Made by a program: the position numbers and the translations under genes. From NCBI GenBank assembly GCA_958295665.1, contig OY282558.1:116054838-116118837 (forward strand): 64,000 bases of DNA. The letters run 5' to 3'. The DNA comes from Tipula vernalis (lineage: Eukaryota; Arthropoda; Insecta; Diptera; Tipulidae). Positions 24,745-35,799 of this stretch are shown here, one piece after another. Position 1 is the first letter of the stretch; each line of letters begins with the position of its first letter. Under the pieces are notes generated by a model. That model was not told the DNA's origin. It saw only the letters and a program-made list of their open reading frames with translations, and made no database searches.

Positions 24745-25120
24745 GACGGCAAACTAGTATAATCAAGGGATTATCTAGTAAAAAATGATGACGTAGAATT
24801 AACTGGAATTCTGCTAAAGAATATAGTTTTTTCCGGTTATTTTACTAGAACTTTAGTAGAATAAATACAAGAAATCTAATAGTTTTGCACGAAAATGTAG
24901 TATTCGATTTTACTTGAAATCTAATTAAAAAATTGTATTTCTCATAATTTTACCAGAAGTCCAGTCGCAAACTCAAGTAGTATTGTTTACTTGATTTCTA
25001 GTACTAAATATTTGTATTTCAAGTAAAATTACCAGATTTTATTACAACCAGAAATCTATTATTTTTAATTTTACTTGATTCAACTAGATCGTCTAGTATG
25101 CTCACATCTAGTGAATTTTT
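24745..25120. repeat. CTAGT-rich degenerate short repeat, right block
   Basis: Words like TTATCTAGTA, TTTACTAGAACTTTAGTA and CTAGTACTAAAT recur. It mirrors the 20240-20760 block about the central region. Confidence 0.55.
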
Positions 25121-25131
25121 ATTTACCGTGT

Positions 25132-26104
25132 AGGTCAGCTTCTATATGTACTGTCGGAAAGTGAATTCAAATCTCTGGCAAGGGGTGCAAAGGCCGATTA
25201 TCTGTTTCAGCTAAAATCTCAATTGTTATAAAAAGTTTCCAGGATAATTTGTTCCTCTGGATAGGGGGGAGTTTTTGGGCTCGATGGATGTAGTAGTAGG
25301 TCAGCTACTACATGTGTAATCGGAAAGTGAATTCAAATCTCTGACAAGAGGTTCTAAAGCCCATTTATCAGTTTCAGCTAAAATTTTAATTGTTATAGAA
25401 AGTTTCCAGACTAATTTATTCCCCTGGATAGGGGGGTGTTTTTGGGCTCGATGGATGTAGTAGTAGGTCAATTACTACATGTACTATCGGAAAGTGAATT
25501 CAAATCTCTGGCAAGTGGTGCTAAGGCCGATTTATCAGTTTCAGCTAAAATCTCAATACCTAAAGTTTCTAAACTAATTTATTCCCCTGGATAGGGGGTA
25601 GTTTTTGGACTCGATGGATGGAGTAGTAGGTCAGCTACTACATGTACTATCGGAAAGTGAATTCAAATCTCTGGCAAGTGGTGCTAAGGCCGAATTATCA
25701 GTTTCAGTTAAAATCTCAACTTGTATAAAAAGTTTCCCGGCTAATTTATTCCCCTGGATATGGTGTAGGTTTTGGGCTCGATGAACGGAGTAGTAGGTCA
25801 GCTACTACCTGTACTATCAGAAAGTAAATTCAAATCTCTGGCAAGGAGTGCTAAGGCCCATTTATCAGTTTGAGATAAATTTTCAATTGTTATAAAAAGT
25901 TTCCAGGCTAATTTATTCCCCTGGATAGGGGCAGTTTTTGGGCTCGATTGAAGTAATAGTAAGCCATCTACTACATGTACTATCGGAAAGTGAATTCAAA
26001 TCTCTGGCAAGAGGTGCTAAAGCCCATTTATCAGTTTGAGCTAAAATCTCAATTTTTATAAAAAGTTTCCAGGATAATTTATTCCCCTGGATAAGTTGGC
26101 AGTT
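25132..26104 (+). repeat. 166-bp tandem array, forward half (about 6 units)
   Basis: AGGTCAGCTACTACATGTAC or a variant starts near 25132, 25298, 25465, 25628, 25795 and 25961. Each unit also contains GTGAATTCAAATCTCTGGCA and TTATTCCCCTGGATAGG. Units are 80-95 percent alike by eye. Confidence 0.9.
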
Positions 26105-26890
26105 TTATAACAATTAAAATTTTAGCTCAAACTGATAAATGAGCCTTAGCACCCCTTACCAAAGATTTGAATTCACTTTCCGATAGTGCATTTAGTAGCT
26201 GACCTACTACTCCGTTCATCGAGCCCAAAAACTAGCCCCTATCCAGGGGAATAAATTAGTTTGGAAACTTTAGGTATTGAGATTTTAGCTGAAACTGATA
26301 AATGGGTCTTAGCACCACTTGCCAGAGATTTGAATTCACTTTCCGATAGTACATGTGGTAGCTGACCTACTACTCCATCCATTGAGCCCAAAAACTGCCC
26401 CCTATCCAAGGGAATAAATTATCCTGGAAACTTTTTATTACAATTGAGATTTTAGCTCAAACTGATAAATGGGCTTTAGCACCTCCTGCCAGAGATTTGA
26501 ATTCACTTTCCGATAGTATATGTAGTTGTTGGCGTACTATTCCATCAATCGAGCTCAAAAACTGCCCCATATCCAGGGGAATAAATTAGCCTGGAAACTT
26601 TTTATAACAATTAAGATTTTATCTCAAACTGATAAATGGGCCTTAGCACTCCTTGCCAGAGATTTGAATACACTTTCTGATAGTACATGTGGTAGCTGAC
26701 CTACTACTACATCGATCGAGCCCAAAAACTATCCCCTATCCAGGGGAATAAATTAGTCTGGAAATTTTTTCTAACAATTGAGATTTTAGCTCAAACTGAT
26801 AAATGGGCCTTTGCACTCCTTGCCAGAGATTTGAATTCACTTTCTGATATTAAATGTAGTAGTTGGCCTACTACTCCATCCATCGAGGTC
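26105..26890 (-). repeat. 166-bp tandem array, inverted half (about 5 units)
   Basis: The same unit in reverse orientation: AGCTGACCTACTACTCC or variants near 26197, 26360, 26527, 26694 and 26861. The switch at about 26105 is abrupt, making a 1.7-kb head-to-head palindrome-like array. Confidence 0.88.
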
Positions 26891-27252
26891 AATCGTTCAT
26901 TGACCGTTAATACCTACTACTAGATATTTAAACTGGAGATCCGATAGTGGTAGCTGCTTAAAATTGTTGTCCATTATGCCGATTAACTATTTCTTAAACC
27001 AAGAATTAATATTACCTAGACATTTTTTCTGGCGATGAAGACTAACAATTGTTAAATGTCAGTTACGCCACTTGCCTATGGTTTGGATTAATTTTTTTAT
27101 GGTCCATATATTATTTTGACTAAATTTCACTAATATTGCCTCTGAATGGTCTTACTTTCACAGGAAACCACCTTTATTCGAAAGATTTTGTAATGAAATT
27201 ACATTTTTAGTACTAAGTATTTCAATATGAATCGTAATTTTTCCAATTGGAA

Positions 27253-28029
27253 TTTAGTTTATCAGTGTGAAACTAATACATATATAAAATCTGTGGATTT
27301 GTGGAAAACTTTACATCCATTATAGATGCTTGGTGAAAAGGCAGTTTACTAGGTTACTTTTCGACGACTTTTCAATTTGTATGACATACAGTTTAAAATT
27401 CGTAGTCAGTAAAGCCCGGTATACATTGAGAACGAGTAACGAGAACGATATTCCCTTTTTTACCAAATTATGTAGTGTATAGTTAAAATATCGTGCATTT
27501 ACTAAAAATAAAATTTAAAATTGTACAGCTTTAATACAAAATTTCAATTTACACGAGTTAAAAATATTATTTGTTTACACTTCCACCAAATGTCATATAA
27601 TGCGTTTGATAGCTGACATCAAGTACTATAGAATACAAGTATTGCTCATTTATGGTTTACGTAAGCAGTAAAAATAACGACACCAATTGGGGGCCTCCTT
27701 AACTGATGTTTGGACTTGTTGGGTCATTATTTGGACCACTCTATCCTCCCCAAACAGACTTTAGTTTTGATTTATTTTTTTTCCCAACTTAAAATGATGA
27801 TGATTACGACTTTTTGTGCTCTATTTTATACAAAATGATTTACAAGTCATAAAAAAACACATTCATAAAATTTCGAAACCGTTTAGTGCATCAAAATTTT
27901 TTCGAGATAAAGGCATTTTTTTTTTTGGTTTCAATCGATGCAATCTGTTTTGAGGCTCAAGGCACTCCAAACTCTTTCGTAGTTTACTTTTACTGTCCTA
28001 CTTTACGCAGTAGTAGCCAAATCGAGGAC
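27253..28029. other. AT-rich non-coding DNA
   Basis: No gene recognised. The words CGAGTAACGAGAACGA near 27435 look like a possible repeat end, but no partner was found in the window. Confidence 0.4.
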
Positions 28030-28175
28030 GTACGGCTATAGTGTTCATCATCATCACCGATCGTAATCGGATGATGAAAAATCCCTTTTGCATCCCGCCC
28101 CTATAGGAATTCGAACCCGACACCTCCCGATCCAACCGCCGCAGCTTTAACCACTGCGCCGTTTTGTCAGTGTAG
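28030..28175 (-). mobile_element. tRNA-derived SINE, minus strand
   Basis: Read in reverse: GGCGCAGTGGTTAAAGC (A box, complement of 28144-28160), a spacer, then GGGTTCGAATTCC (B box, complement of 28106-28118), followed by GATGCAAAAGGGATTTTTCATC. The boxes and following tract match the plus-strand copy at 13295-13430. The body has no anticodon stem that would make a working tRNA. Confidence 0.7.
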
Positions 28176-28179
28176 ATAA

Positions 28180-30200
28180 AAGCATTATGCGACTTTATCC
28201 CATTCGAAATTTTTTTTTTTCTTTAAAATGTGGTAATCGCTATTCAGGTTATCCAGAACTATTTGACATCTAAAATAGAAGGATAAAATACTCCATCTTA
28301 AAACTTCGTAAGTAATTACCCATTTCGCTCAAAAAGTATTTCCATGAGTTTCTGTGAACAGATTTTAACTTTTCAAGAACATCCAAGTGGCAAGAATTTT
28401 ATAAAGGGGTTAGGTTGGTTTCGTTATAGGTTAAATCTATGTATGATACATTTAGCCAACCAAATTTCTCCAGATAGATGAATTACGGAAACCAGTAAGA
28501 GAGATTAATTCCAAACCGGTTTACTTCTGTTATCCTTCAATTTTGCAACCTTTGGCCGAAACATTGGAATTCATCAAACCAAGGTTTTGGAGCATAAAAA
28601 GTATAGACATTTTCTACCTTAAAAGGTAATTTGCAAGTGAAAATTCCGTCAATTAAATAGCATCCAAGCGGACATGATGGGGTTCTTCTAGCTGATTTTA
28701 ATAATACCTTCTTACATGACAACACATTATTTCATTTTTGTTTTGTTATTGCCCGAGAAATAAACTCGAGGCTGGAAATGGATGAACATGTTTTGGAGTG
28801 ACTCTTAAATGGTAATGATTTTTGTGATATGAGAAAATGAAGGCACATACCACCTCAAGACTCTACAGTAAATGTTGGTCATAGATTCTATTTATTTCTA
28901 AATTTATTGTCCAGTCCACCAACTGTTATGTCGCTAAACTTCAGCATCCATAATTTATTTGTTCGAACCGGCCGAAACTTTAGGCCGCATTTAAAAAATA
29001 TTTGCCCGCTCAAACATGAGGCAGTAAAAAATTCAAAAATTGTATTCCATAGATCGTCATCACGTATCAAAAATATATCATCCAAAATTATATTAAAAGT
29101 TTAGTATTTTTTGTAAACACTGTGCTACCGCTGTATATTCTGTATAGAATACTAGAAAATCCATAATTTTCTAGCAAATTTTAATAATAAAAAATAAAAA
29201 AAATTCTGTCTTTATCATTTCGACTGTATATTAGTGTATACAAAAAAATATATAAAAACTATATGATATAAAAGTTAATAAAAACTGTTATTTCTAAACT
29301 CTCTGTGTGAATTATTTGAATTTTTAGTGTATACTATTACTTTGTACAGAAGAGGGTGGTTTTCGTTCTCGACTGAGCAAAAAAAAAATTGTTTTTTTTT
29401 ATCTATAATATATATGATTGGTACATGATGATAGTGTCATGTGCAAAAAATAGTTTTATTTAAATATAAATAATCCAATATATTGAAGGAAAACAAAAGA
29501 AATGTTTTACAGTTTTGTTTTATAGAGGAGTGGAATTCCAATGGTGGAAGAATTAGTCATCTGAATAATATCGCATATATAGAATTTCAAATTAACCTCA
29601 ACAAGAAAGTTAAGTTCCTTTTCAAACGGTTATTACGCGATCATAAAAACCGTTTGTTGCATGTAATAACAAATGTACCTAATATAGTTTCAGTATTTGC
29701 TTTATAAATTTTATTGTTATAGTTATGGTTGTTATTGCTTTGAATTGAGTTTTGTTGTGGAATATGATGAACAAATGGGGTAAAAGAAATAGATTCTACA
29801 GTTTTTGTGGTGGTTTATTATTAATCTCTACTTATCTTAATCTGATAGCTCCAACGCCTATAAGAATCCCCACTAATGAACCCCATGACAAAAACATTTC
29901 TAATTGCCAGGGCTACAAAATTCTGGTAAATTCATATCCGTGGCGTAACTGGGTACCCGCACCACTCGCAGCCGCGGGGGGCTTCCTGTTGTTGGGCCCC
30001 ACGTGATTTCCTTTATTAGTTCAAATTTAAAAGAAAGAAAGAAATAAAAATTGCTTTTGGTTCTGACAGATATTTAGAATTGGAACAAATATGCTAAACT
30101 AGTTTGAAATAAAAGCTTTCGACATCAAACGACTACGATTTTTGTATTTGCTGGGTTGATTTACCACTGATGAATTTGATTTGAAAATGGGAGGTTATAG
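28180..30200. other. non-coding DNA with one GC-rich patch
   Basis: Mostly AT-rich. Minus-strand frames at 28537-28725 and 28888-29085 and plus frames at 29483 and 29752 have no recognisable domain. At 29938-30003 there is a sharply GC-rich patch (CCGTGGCGTAACTGGGTACC, then a G-run and GGGCCCCACGTG) unlike its surroundings. Origin unknown. Confidence 0.4.
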
Positions 30201-30499
30201 TAATCTGCTGGTGTTATTGGCTGGAAACTGGAAAAGTACATTACCGCGACTATAAATAAATTCTTGGTTCCTTCGCTTGAGCCAAACCAGTCAGTCTCTA
30301 TAATCAATTAGCGTTCGTTCAACTTATAGTTTGGCACTTAGCGGATCTTTTGATTACCAGTAAATGGTGATTTTGGAAATTCTCGCTTCCCGATTTTCTA
30401 TCCGCTTGTCTTAGGTTTCATCTTTTGATCACTTTTTAAAATTTCTAGAGATTTTTGGAGTTTTTCATGGAAATGAGATGCGTGAATGATGTCTTAGAC

Positions 30500-32300
30500 T
30501 TAATTGGTGATTTGGTGTTACGAAACAGTCAGGTTATTCGAGATTTCGAGATTATTCGAGTATGTTTGAGATTGTAGTAGGGTGTATTTGATAGTTCGAT
30601 GTTATTCGATATTAAAAAAATTACCGGATAAAATCCGAGGGTTCTATTCCTATACTGCATATCGTTTTGTTGAGCTTACTAATTTTCGGAATTTTTCAAA
30701 ATTTTCGTGGGTTTTCTAGAGTTTTACAGTCTTTCCGATATTATTCATTAATATCCAGGTTTTTCGGTATTATTGAAATAGTTCGAGATCAATTGGCGTT
30801 CTTATAATATAGACATTTTTAGAATTTGTCTGAGGTAATCGAGATTGTTTCGCGGTTTATTCTAGGTTTCTTAAGTTTTACAACATCCCTAGGATTATTC
30901 GAGGTTTCCGAATTTATTCGAATTTTGTAAGGCAATTTTCAGCGCTTAGCTTTGAGTTGTAAGAACTTGCAGAGTTACATATATAAATCTAAATGGTGAT
31001 ATTTAAAAGATTTTTTGAAATTATGCCAAAATTTCGATATTTCTCCGTTTTCCTGTAGATTGCTCGAAATTATTCAAGAATGTCCTGGTTATTTACGTTG
31101 TACATGACGGTGATTAGCACGCGTAGGACTTCCTATGGTTTTACTTACTTAAGGATAATTTGATATTTGAGAACTTTCAAAAATATTTAAGTTACTTTGA
31201 AAATTCGACATTTTTGGGATTATTTCGAAATTTGTGATGCTTACAAGATGTTTCGTTTTATTTGATGCGATTCAAATGAATCACGTTCTGTACTTGAAAA
31301 TTTCCTTTGTAATATCAAACTAAATTGATTGGCGTTGGAAAGCTTCGATACGTGAAAGCTATTAAAACTAAAAATTTTGGTCATTTCTTACAAATACTTA
31401 CATGATTCATTCTCATAAAATATTTTAACGGAAGACAGAATTTATGGAAAGGCCCAAAAATTACCGAGAAAGTATTAACAAGATTAAAGCTCAAAAACAA
31501 ATACTCTAAATTTTTCATAAAATACCACCTTCATTTATAAAACAAATTTGATAGTCAAATGGTTTGGTTTGGAAAGCTCTTAATATTAAAAGCTCTTAAC
31601 AATTTACATTGAGCACAAATACTCCAAATCCTACCCAAAATTCCGTTATCCCTTGTAATATCAAATTTCGAAGTATAATGGTTGGTTTAAAAAGCTTCGA
31701 TAAGTGTAAGCTCTTAAAAACTAAAGCTCTTCACAATTTTTTCAAATTCCTAATATATGTCCATAAAACATTGTATTAAAAACCTGAAATTATTAAAGAG
31801 CTCAAAAATGTTAAGTGTAAACCCAAAAATAACGAATTAATTGTCAAGCTTAAAGCTTATTAAAAACAAATACTCTAAATTTATTACAAAATCCCACCTT
31901 CCTTTAAACTATCAATTTCAGAATAAAAAGTAAATGATTTGGGTTAAATAGCTTCGATTCGTGGAAGCTTTTAAAACTAAAAGTTCGACCATTTTTGCAA
32001 ATACTTATGTATGTTATGCTTATTCAATTTTTTAACAAAACTTACGTATAATTCTTTATTTGAGAACATTCAATAATTTTCTAGATACTTTGTAAATTCG
32101 ACATTTTTAAGATTATTTCAAAATTCTTGATATTTTTTCAAATTACCATGGTATATTCGAAATTTGTGATGCTTTTATCGATATACATATTTAGAAATCG
32201 TCAGAGCATTGAGTTGCAACATATTTCGTGTCATCTACTCTCGAAATCAGATACGCTTAATTAATGCGAGACTAGGCAATAGGATTAAATAAGTTTTTCA
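30500..32300. repeat. degenerate ATTCGAG-type and CTCTTAAAAC-type repeats
   Basis: 30515-31260 is dense in words such as GATTATTCGAGATT, TTTTCGATATTATT and AATTTTCG. From 31290 to 31990, blocks containing AAATACTCTAAATTT, CCACCTTC, GGTTTGGAAAGCTTCGAT and AGCTCTTAAAAC recur three to four times at uneven spacing (about 31290, 31500, 31620 and 31870). No gene recognised. Confidence 0.45.
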
Positions 32301-32564
32301 CTTAAAGCTTTACTTGTTGTGTTTTTCATGAACTGATTTTATAGAAAACAAAAAAAAAATCGTATTGGTAATTTTAAAAAGTCCCCTGGTAACATTTTAA
32401 ACTTTTTTATATCGCGCTTAGCCATATATTTCCAAAAGCGATCGAATAGCAAAATTCAGCCGCAGAATCAATATTGCTGCGTGTAATTTTTGGTAAATTT
32501 TTAGAATTAATTTCATGTTCCCAAATCGTTAAATCTCAATATTTTGGTAACATTTTACTTTATT

Positions 32565-33655
32565 TACTCTAGTAAAATAAAGTATAGTAATCATGAAAAT
32601 TTTGCACCTTGACATTTTTAAAGATTTATCTGTTTTGAGGTCGCCTGAGTCTGAAAAATTGGGTTTCGAAATGGTGTCTGTTTGTCAGTCTGTGTCCTCT
32701 CTACAGCCCCGATGGTTTAACCAATCGAACTGAAACTTCAGATTAAAGCTTTTTTCAGAAATTGGGAGGTCCCAGTGAATTTTACTCCAAATCGGCTAAC
32801 CGGAAGTGGCCACTCCCTTGGTCTAGAAAATTTATTTTGCAAATATCTTAAGAAGTATAAGGGTTACAAGTTCTGCAAAATTATTTTTTGAAAATCTCAC
32901 TCAACTCTCAAGGGCCAATATCGGCCATTGCCAATAATGATGACAAAGGTCTGGCTAGTACATGGAATAGGTCCCTTAATTACCTAGTTAAAAAATCCTA
33001 ATCCATACGAATCGTTCGCTTAATAAAAGTTCCGCAAAATTATTTTTTGGAAATCGCACACAACTCTCAAGGGCCAATATCTTCCAATGCCAATAATGAT
33101 GACAAAGGTCTGGCTAGCACATGGAATAGGTCCCTTGCAAAATTATTTTTTGGAAATCGCACTCAACACTTAATGGGCAATACCGGTGATTGCCAATAAT
33201 GATGACAAAGGTCTGGCTAGTACATGGAATAGGTCCCTTAATTACCTAGTTAAGAAACCCTAATCCATACGAATCGATCGTTTAATAAAAGTTCTGCAAA
33301 ATTATTTTTTGGAAATCGCACTCAACACTTAAGGGGGAATATCGGCCATTGCCAACAATTATGACAAAGGTTTGGCTAGCACATGAAATAGGTCCCTTGC
33401 AAAATTATTTTTTGGAAATCGCACTAAACACTCAAGGTCCAATATCGGCCATTGCCAATAATGATGACAAAAATCTGGCTAGTACATGGAATAGGTCCCT
33501 AAATACCTAGTTAAAAAACCCTAATCCATACGAATTGTTCGCTTAATAAAAGTTCTGCAAAATTATTTTTTGAAAATCGCACTCAACACTCAAGGGCCAA
33601 TATCGGCCATTGCCAATAATAATGACAAAGGTCTGGCTAGCATATGGCTGTTTCT
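32565..33655. mobile_element. second copy of the 159-bp-array element, left part
   Basis: 32565-32640 is the reverse complement of the 23700-23760 end (CTAGTAAAATAAAG, AATCATGAAAATTTTG). 32680-32880 is the reverse complement of 22800-22980 (CCAATCGAACTGAAACTTCAG, AAATCGGCTAACCGGAAGT), with only a trace of the CTGT satellite. 32880-33640 is the 159-bp array, here in the same orientation as at 22 kb. The array is thus flipped relative to the flank between the two copies. The element is split at 33656 by a LINE. Confidence 0.6.
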
Positions 33656-33666
33656 TAGCCGATTTC

Positions 33667-34056
33667 CGGCCGTCTTGAACTTAGGAAACCTGAGTTGAGG
33701 CTGCTTACTGGCTTCCTCACAGGTCATGTCCCCTTAAGGTATCACCTTAAGAAGATGGGCCTAAGTACGAAAGATGGATGCCGCTTCTGCGGTCTGGAAG
33801 CGGAATCAGCGGAACATGTTCTGTGCCATTGCCCAGCCATTTTCCAGCAAAGACTGCAACATCTAGGAGGGAGAACAATGAGCCCGGATAGTATGTATCT
33901 TGTACCGGCCAGTAGTATTGTCAGATTCATTAAGAGCCTGAATATTGACTGGACGGATAATTAAGTAGGGTCCAGCACAATAGATCTTTTAGGTCGCGGT
34001 GCGAGGTGGCTTATCGCTCACATGGCCCTCCAGTAAATAATAAATAATAATAATAA
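33667..34056 (+). mobile_element. 5'-truncated LINE 3' end with 11-bp target duplication
   Basis: TAGCCGATTTC flanks both sides (33656-33666 and 34057-34067). The insert contains a LINE ORF2 C-terminus and a short 3' UTR that ends in a TAA/TAATAA repeat tail. It is a different family from the LINE at 17.7 kb, as the protein end and the tail differ. Confidence 0.82.
33670..33964 (+). pseudogene. LINE ORF2 C-terminal fragment
   Basis: The open frame reads ELRKPELRLLTGFLTGHVPL, then CRFCGLEAESAEHVLCHCP, a C-x2-C-x8-H-x4-C zinc-knuckle-like motif found downstream of RNase H in I/R1/Jockey-related LINEs, and ends at TAA 33962-33964. The upstream RT is missing because of 5' truncation. The surviving frame is uninterrupted, which suggests a young insertion. 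Confidence 0.75.
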
Positions 34057-34294
34057 TAGCCGATTTCAAAGAAATTTGGCAAGTGCAATGAAAATGGAAT
34101 GCTATAAAATGGATTTTAGACAACGTTCTTAAATATGGCCAATTATAGGGTGGAACTTGGCTATTTATCTTGGCTATCTCCTTCTAAGAAAAAAAAAAAT
34201 TGTAAGAGAATTTATCTGTATTAGTTATGATTCGCTAGTACTTAATGCACAGCACATTCTGTATATATAGAATGTAAATTGTGGTATAATCTGT

Positions 34295-34361
34295 CCAGTC
34301 GTCGCGGCCTGATGAGAAGATTGATTTTTTCATAATCATAAGCTCATCAGTTCGAAACTGG
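34295..34361 (+). ncRNA. candidate hammerhead ribozyme core (type III order)
   Basis: All invariant core parts occur in order: CCAG then GTC (cleavage triplet 34298-34300), a short helix I segment GTCGCGGC, CTGATGA (34309-34315), a 38-nt helix II segment, GAAA (34354-34357) and CTGG closing helix III with CCAG. Helix II can pair GAA with TTC and GAT with ATC across a 2-nt bulge. Helix I is very short (two to three pairs), which weakens the call. The segment lies inside a larger inverted repeat (TGTAAGAGAATT near 34200, AATTCTCTTACA near 34366). It may be a MITE-like hairpin that resembles a ribozyme by chance. Confidence 0.35.
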
Positions 34362-34442
34362 ATTGAATTCTCTTACACTTTCTTCTTTATTTACAATCTT
34401 CGGAACAAAATCATATAAATTAAAAAAAAATAATAATAATAA

Positions 34443-35620
34443 TTTAGATAGTCTTTCTTCCGACGGTATACGTTTATTCTTTCGGAATATTGACATGTCA
34501 TCATACACCAAAGTGTTTCCAAAGTGAGACTACAGTTGAGCATTCCGCTACCGATACCTATGAAAACTATACCGATACTACACAAAGAGATCATTTTCGC
34601 GAAAAGGTACACAAAATGTCATACAATGAAACGGGTGGTCTATCATATTATTTTAAATTACTGTTGGGGAAACCTTACATGATAACTACAAATGTTAATG
34701 TTGTTGATGGATTAGCCAATGGTGCTATGGGATATCTTCGTTTTATTGAATATCAGCCAGACAATACTATTCATCGTCTGTGGTTAGAATTTACAGTCCC
34801 AAGAATTGGTCGTGCTCTTAGATTAAAATACAAAGCTCATATTCAAGAAAATGTTGAGTAGTGCTACGATTACATCAGGAAATAAACAGTTGAATGTTAA
34901 ACGAATTAAATTTCTTCTAATCGGAAGTGCTGCTGTAACGATTCATAAAAGTTCAGGTGCATCAATTAGTTTATGTTGCGCTTTCAAGAGTTACGGATCT
35001 AAGTGGATTATATTTAACATATAGAGAATGATTTCAAGTTTTATCATTCGAATGGTTCAAAAGATTCAGATTTGCGGCGAAAGATGTCTTGATTAGAGAC
35101 GGCGCCATTGGATACTGTGACGAAACGGTCTGAACAGCACATTATGAATGCCGATGCTAGCACCGCACTTGTTAATGCGCAAAGTTTATATGCGCACAGC
35201 AAAAATATAGCGGATGGATTACCTACAATGTTTCTCGGAAACGTAAACGAATTCGAGTTGGAGGAGTCGCGATTTACAAAAATAATAATTCGCCCCTTTC
35301 GGTAGATGAACTTATTCTTCATATGAATGATCCTATACTGGGTAGTAGCCGTTCAACTATGCCTGAAATTAGAGATATACATATGTGCAGTAGAAGTTGT
35401 AATTCGTGGCCAAAGGTGTAATATGGTATCCGTGTAATTGCGCCCAAATACTTGTATGGCAGATATTCGAGCAGTTCTTGCAATGAATTTGGGAACATTG
35501 TATATGTGAGAAAGTTTACAGAAGTGTTTGCGGATATCATATACGATTTAATTTGACCGATTTGCCTATGATAGTGGCAGATGATTTTAATATTTTTTAC
35601 TTACCAATATTTTTCAATAG
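34443..35620 (+). pseudogene. PIF1-like helicase plus AP-endonuclease relic, Helentron-like
   Basis: 34443-34510 gives SLSSDGIRLFFRNIDMSS. 34490-34861 gives YYFKLLLGKPYMITTNVNVV and DGLANGAMGYLRF, the C-terminal part of PIF1-family helicases of Helitron-type elements. Then come VKRIKFLLIGSAAVTIHKSSGAS (frame-broken) and SRVTDLSGLYLT, matching the QGxT-like and VALSR-like helicase motifs. From about 35240, VGGVAIYKNNNSP, IRDICAVEVVIRG and, near 35565, PMIVADDFNI match an exo/endonuclease fold (GDFN motif, here DDFN). A helicase followed by an endonuclease is the Helentron (Helitron2) order. Several stops and frameshifts make it dead. The Rep part and ends are not seen. Confidence 0.68.
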
Positions 35621-35799
35621 TCAATATTTCTTACTTATCTCTGGGGGGAACAGTTTGTCAATTCGACAAAAGCTATAATCATTTTTGAATTACAAAAACC
35701 ACAAGGTTAAATTAATTTTTAAATTTTAATTTTATGGGATTACAGGTATGCAAAACTATTTTTTTGAATACTTGAATGTAAATAGAACACATTTCCTTT

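Larger units (their letters stand above)
19764..27252. mobile_element. 7.5-kb composite inverted-repeat (foldback-like) element
   Basis: The left arm, 19764-20215, reappears in reverse complement at the right end, about 26890-27252. Matching words include TTCCAATTGGAA at the outer ends, AATGTAATTTxATTACAAAA, and AGTGGCGTAA...AACAATT. Inside the arms lie copies of a 166-bp unit (one on the left, about eleven on the right in two orientations), then CTAGT-rich blocks (20240-20760 and 24745-25120), then a central region with exon-like segments. Two other elements are nested inside (21657-23842 and 23866-24175). Without them the core is about 5 kb. No transposase is seen. Outer ends are approximate and no target duplication was found. 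Confidence 0.65.

Noticed and set aside
25132..26890. CRISPR-like regular repeats
   Set aside because: Repeats are directly adjacent 166-bp units without unique spacers, reverse orientation midway, and the DNA is eukaryotic.
19764..27252. LTR retrotransposon
   Set aside because: The end sequences are inverted, not direct, and no gag, protease, RT or integrase words are present inside.
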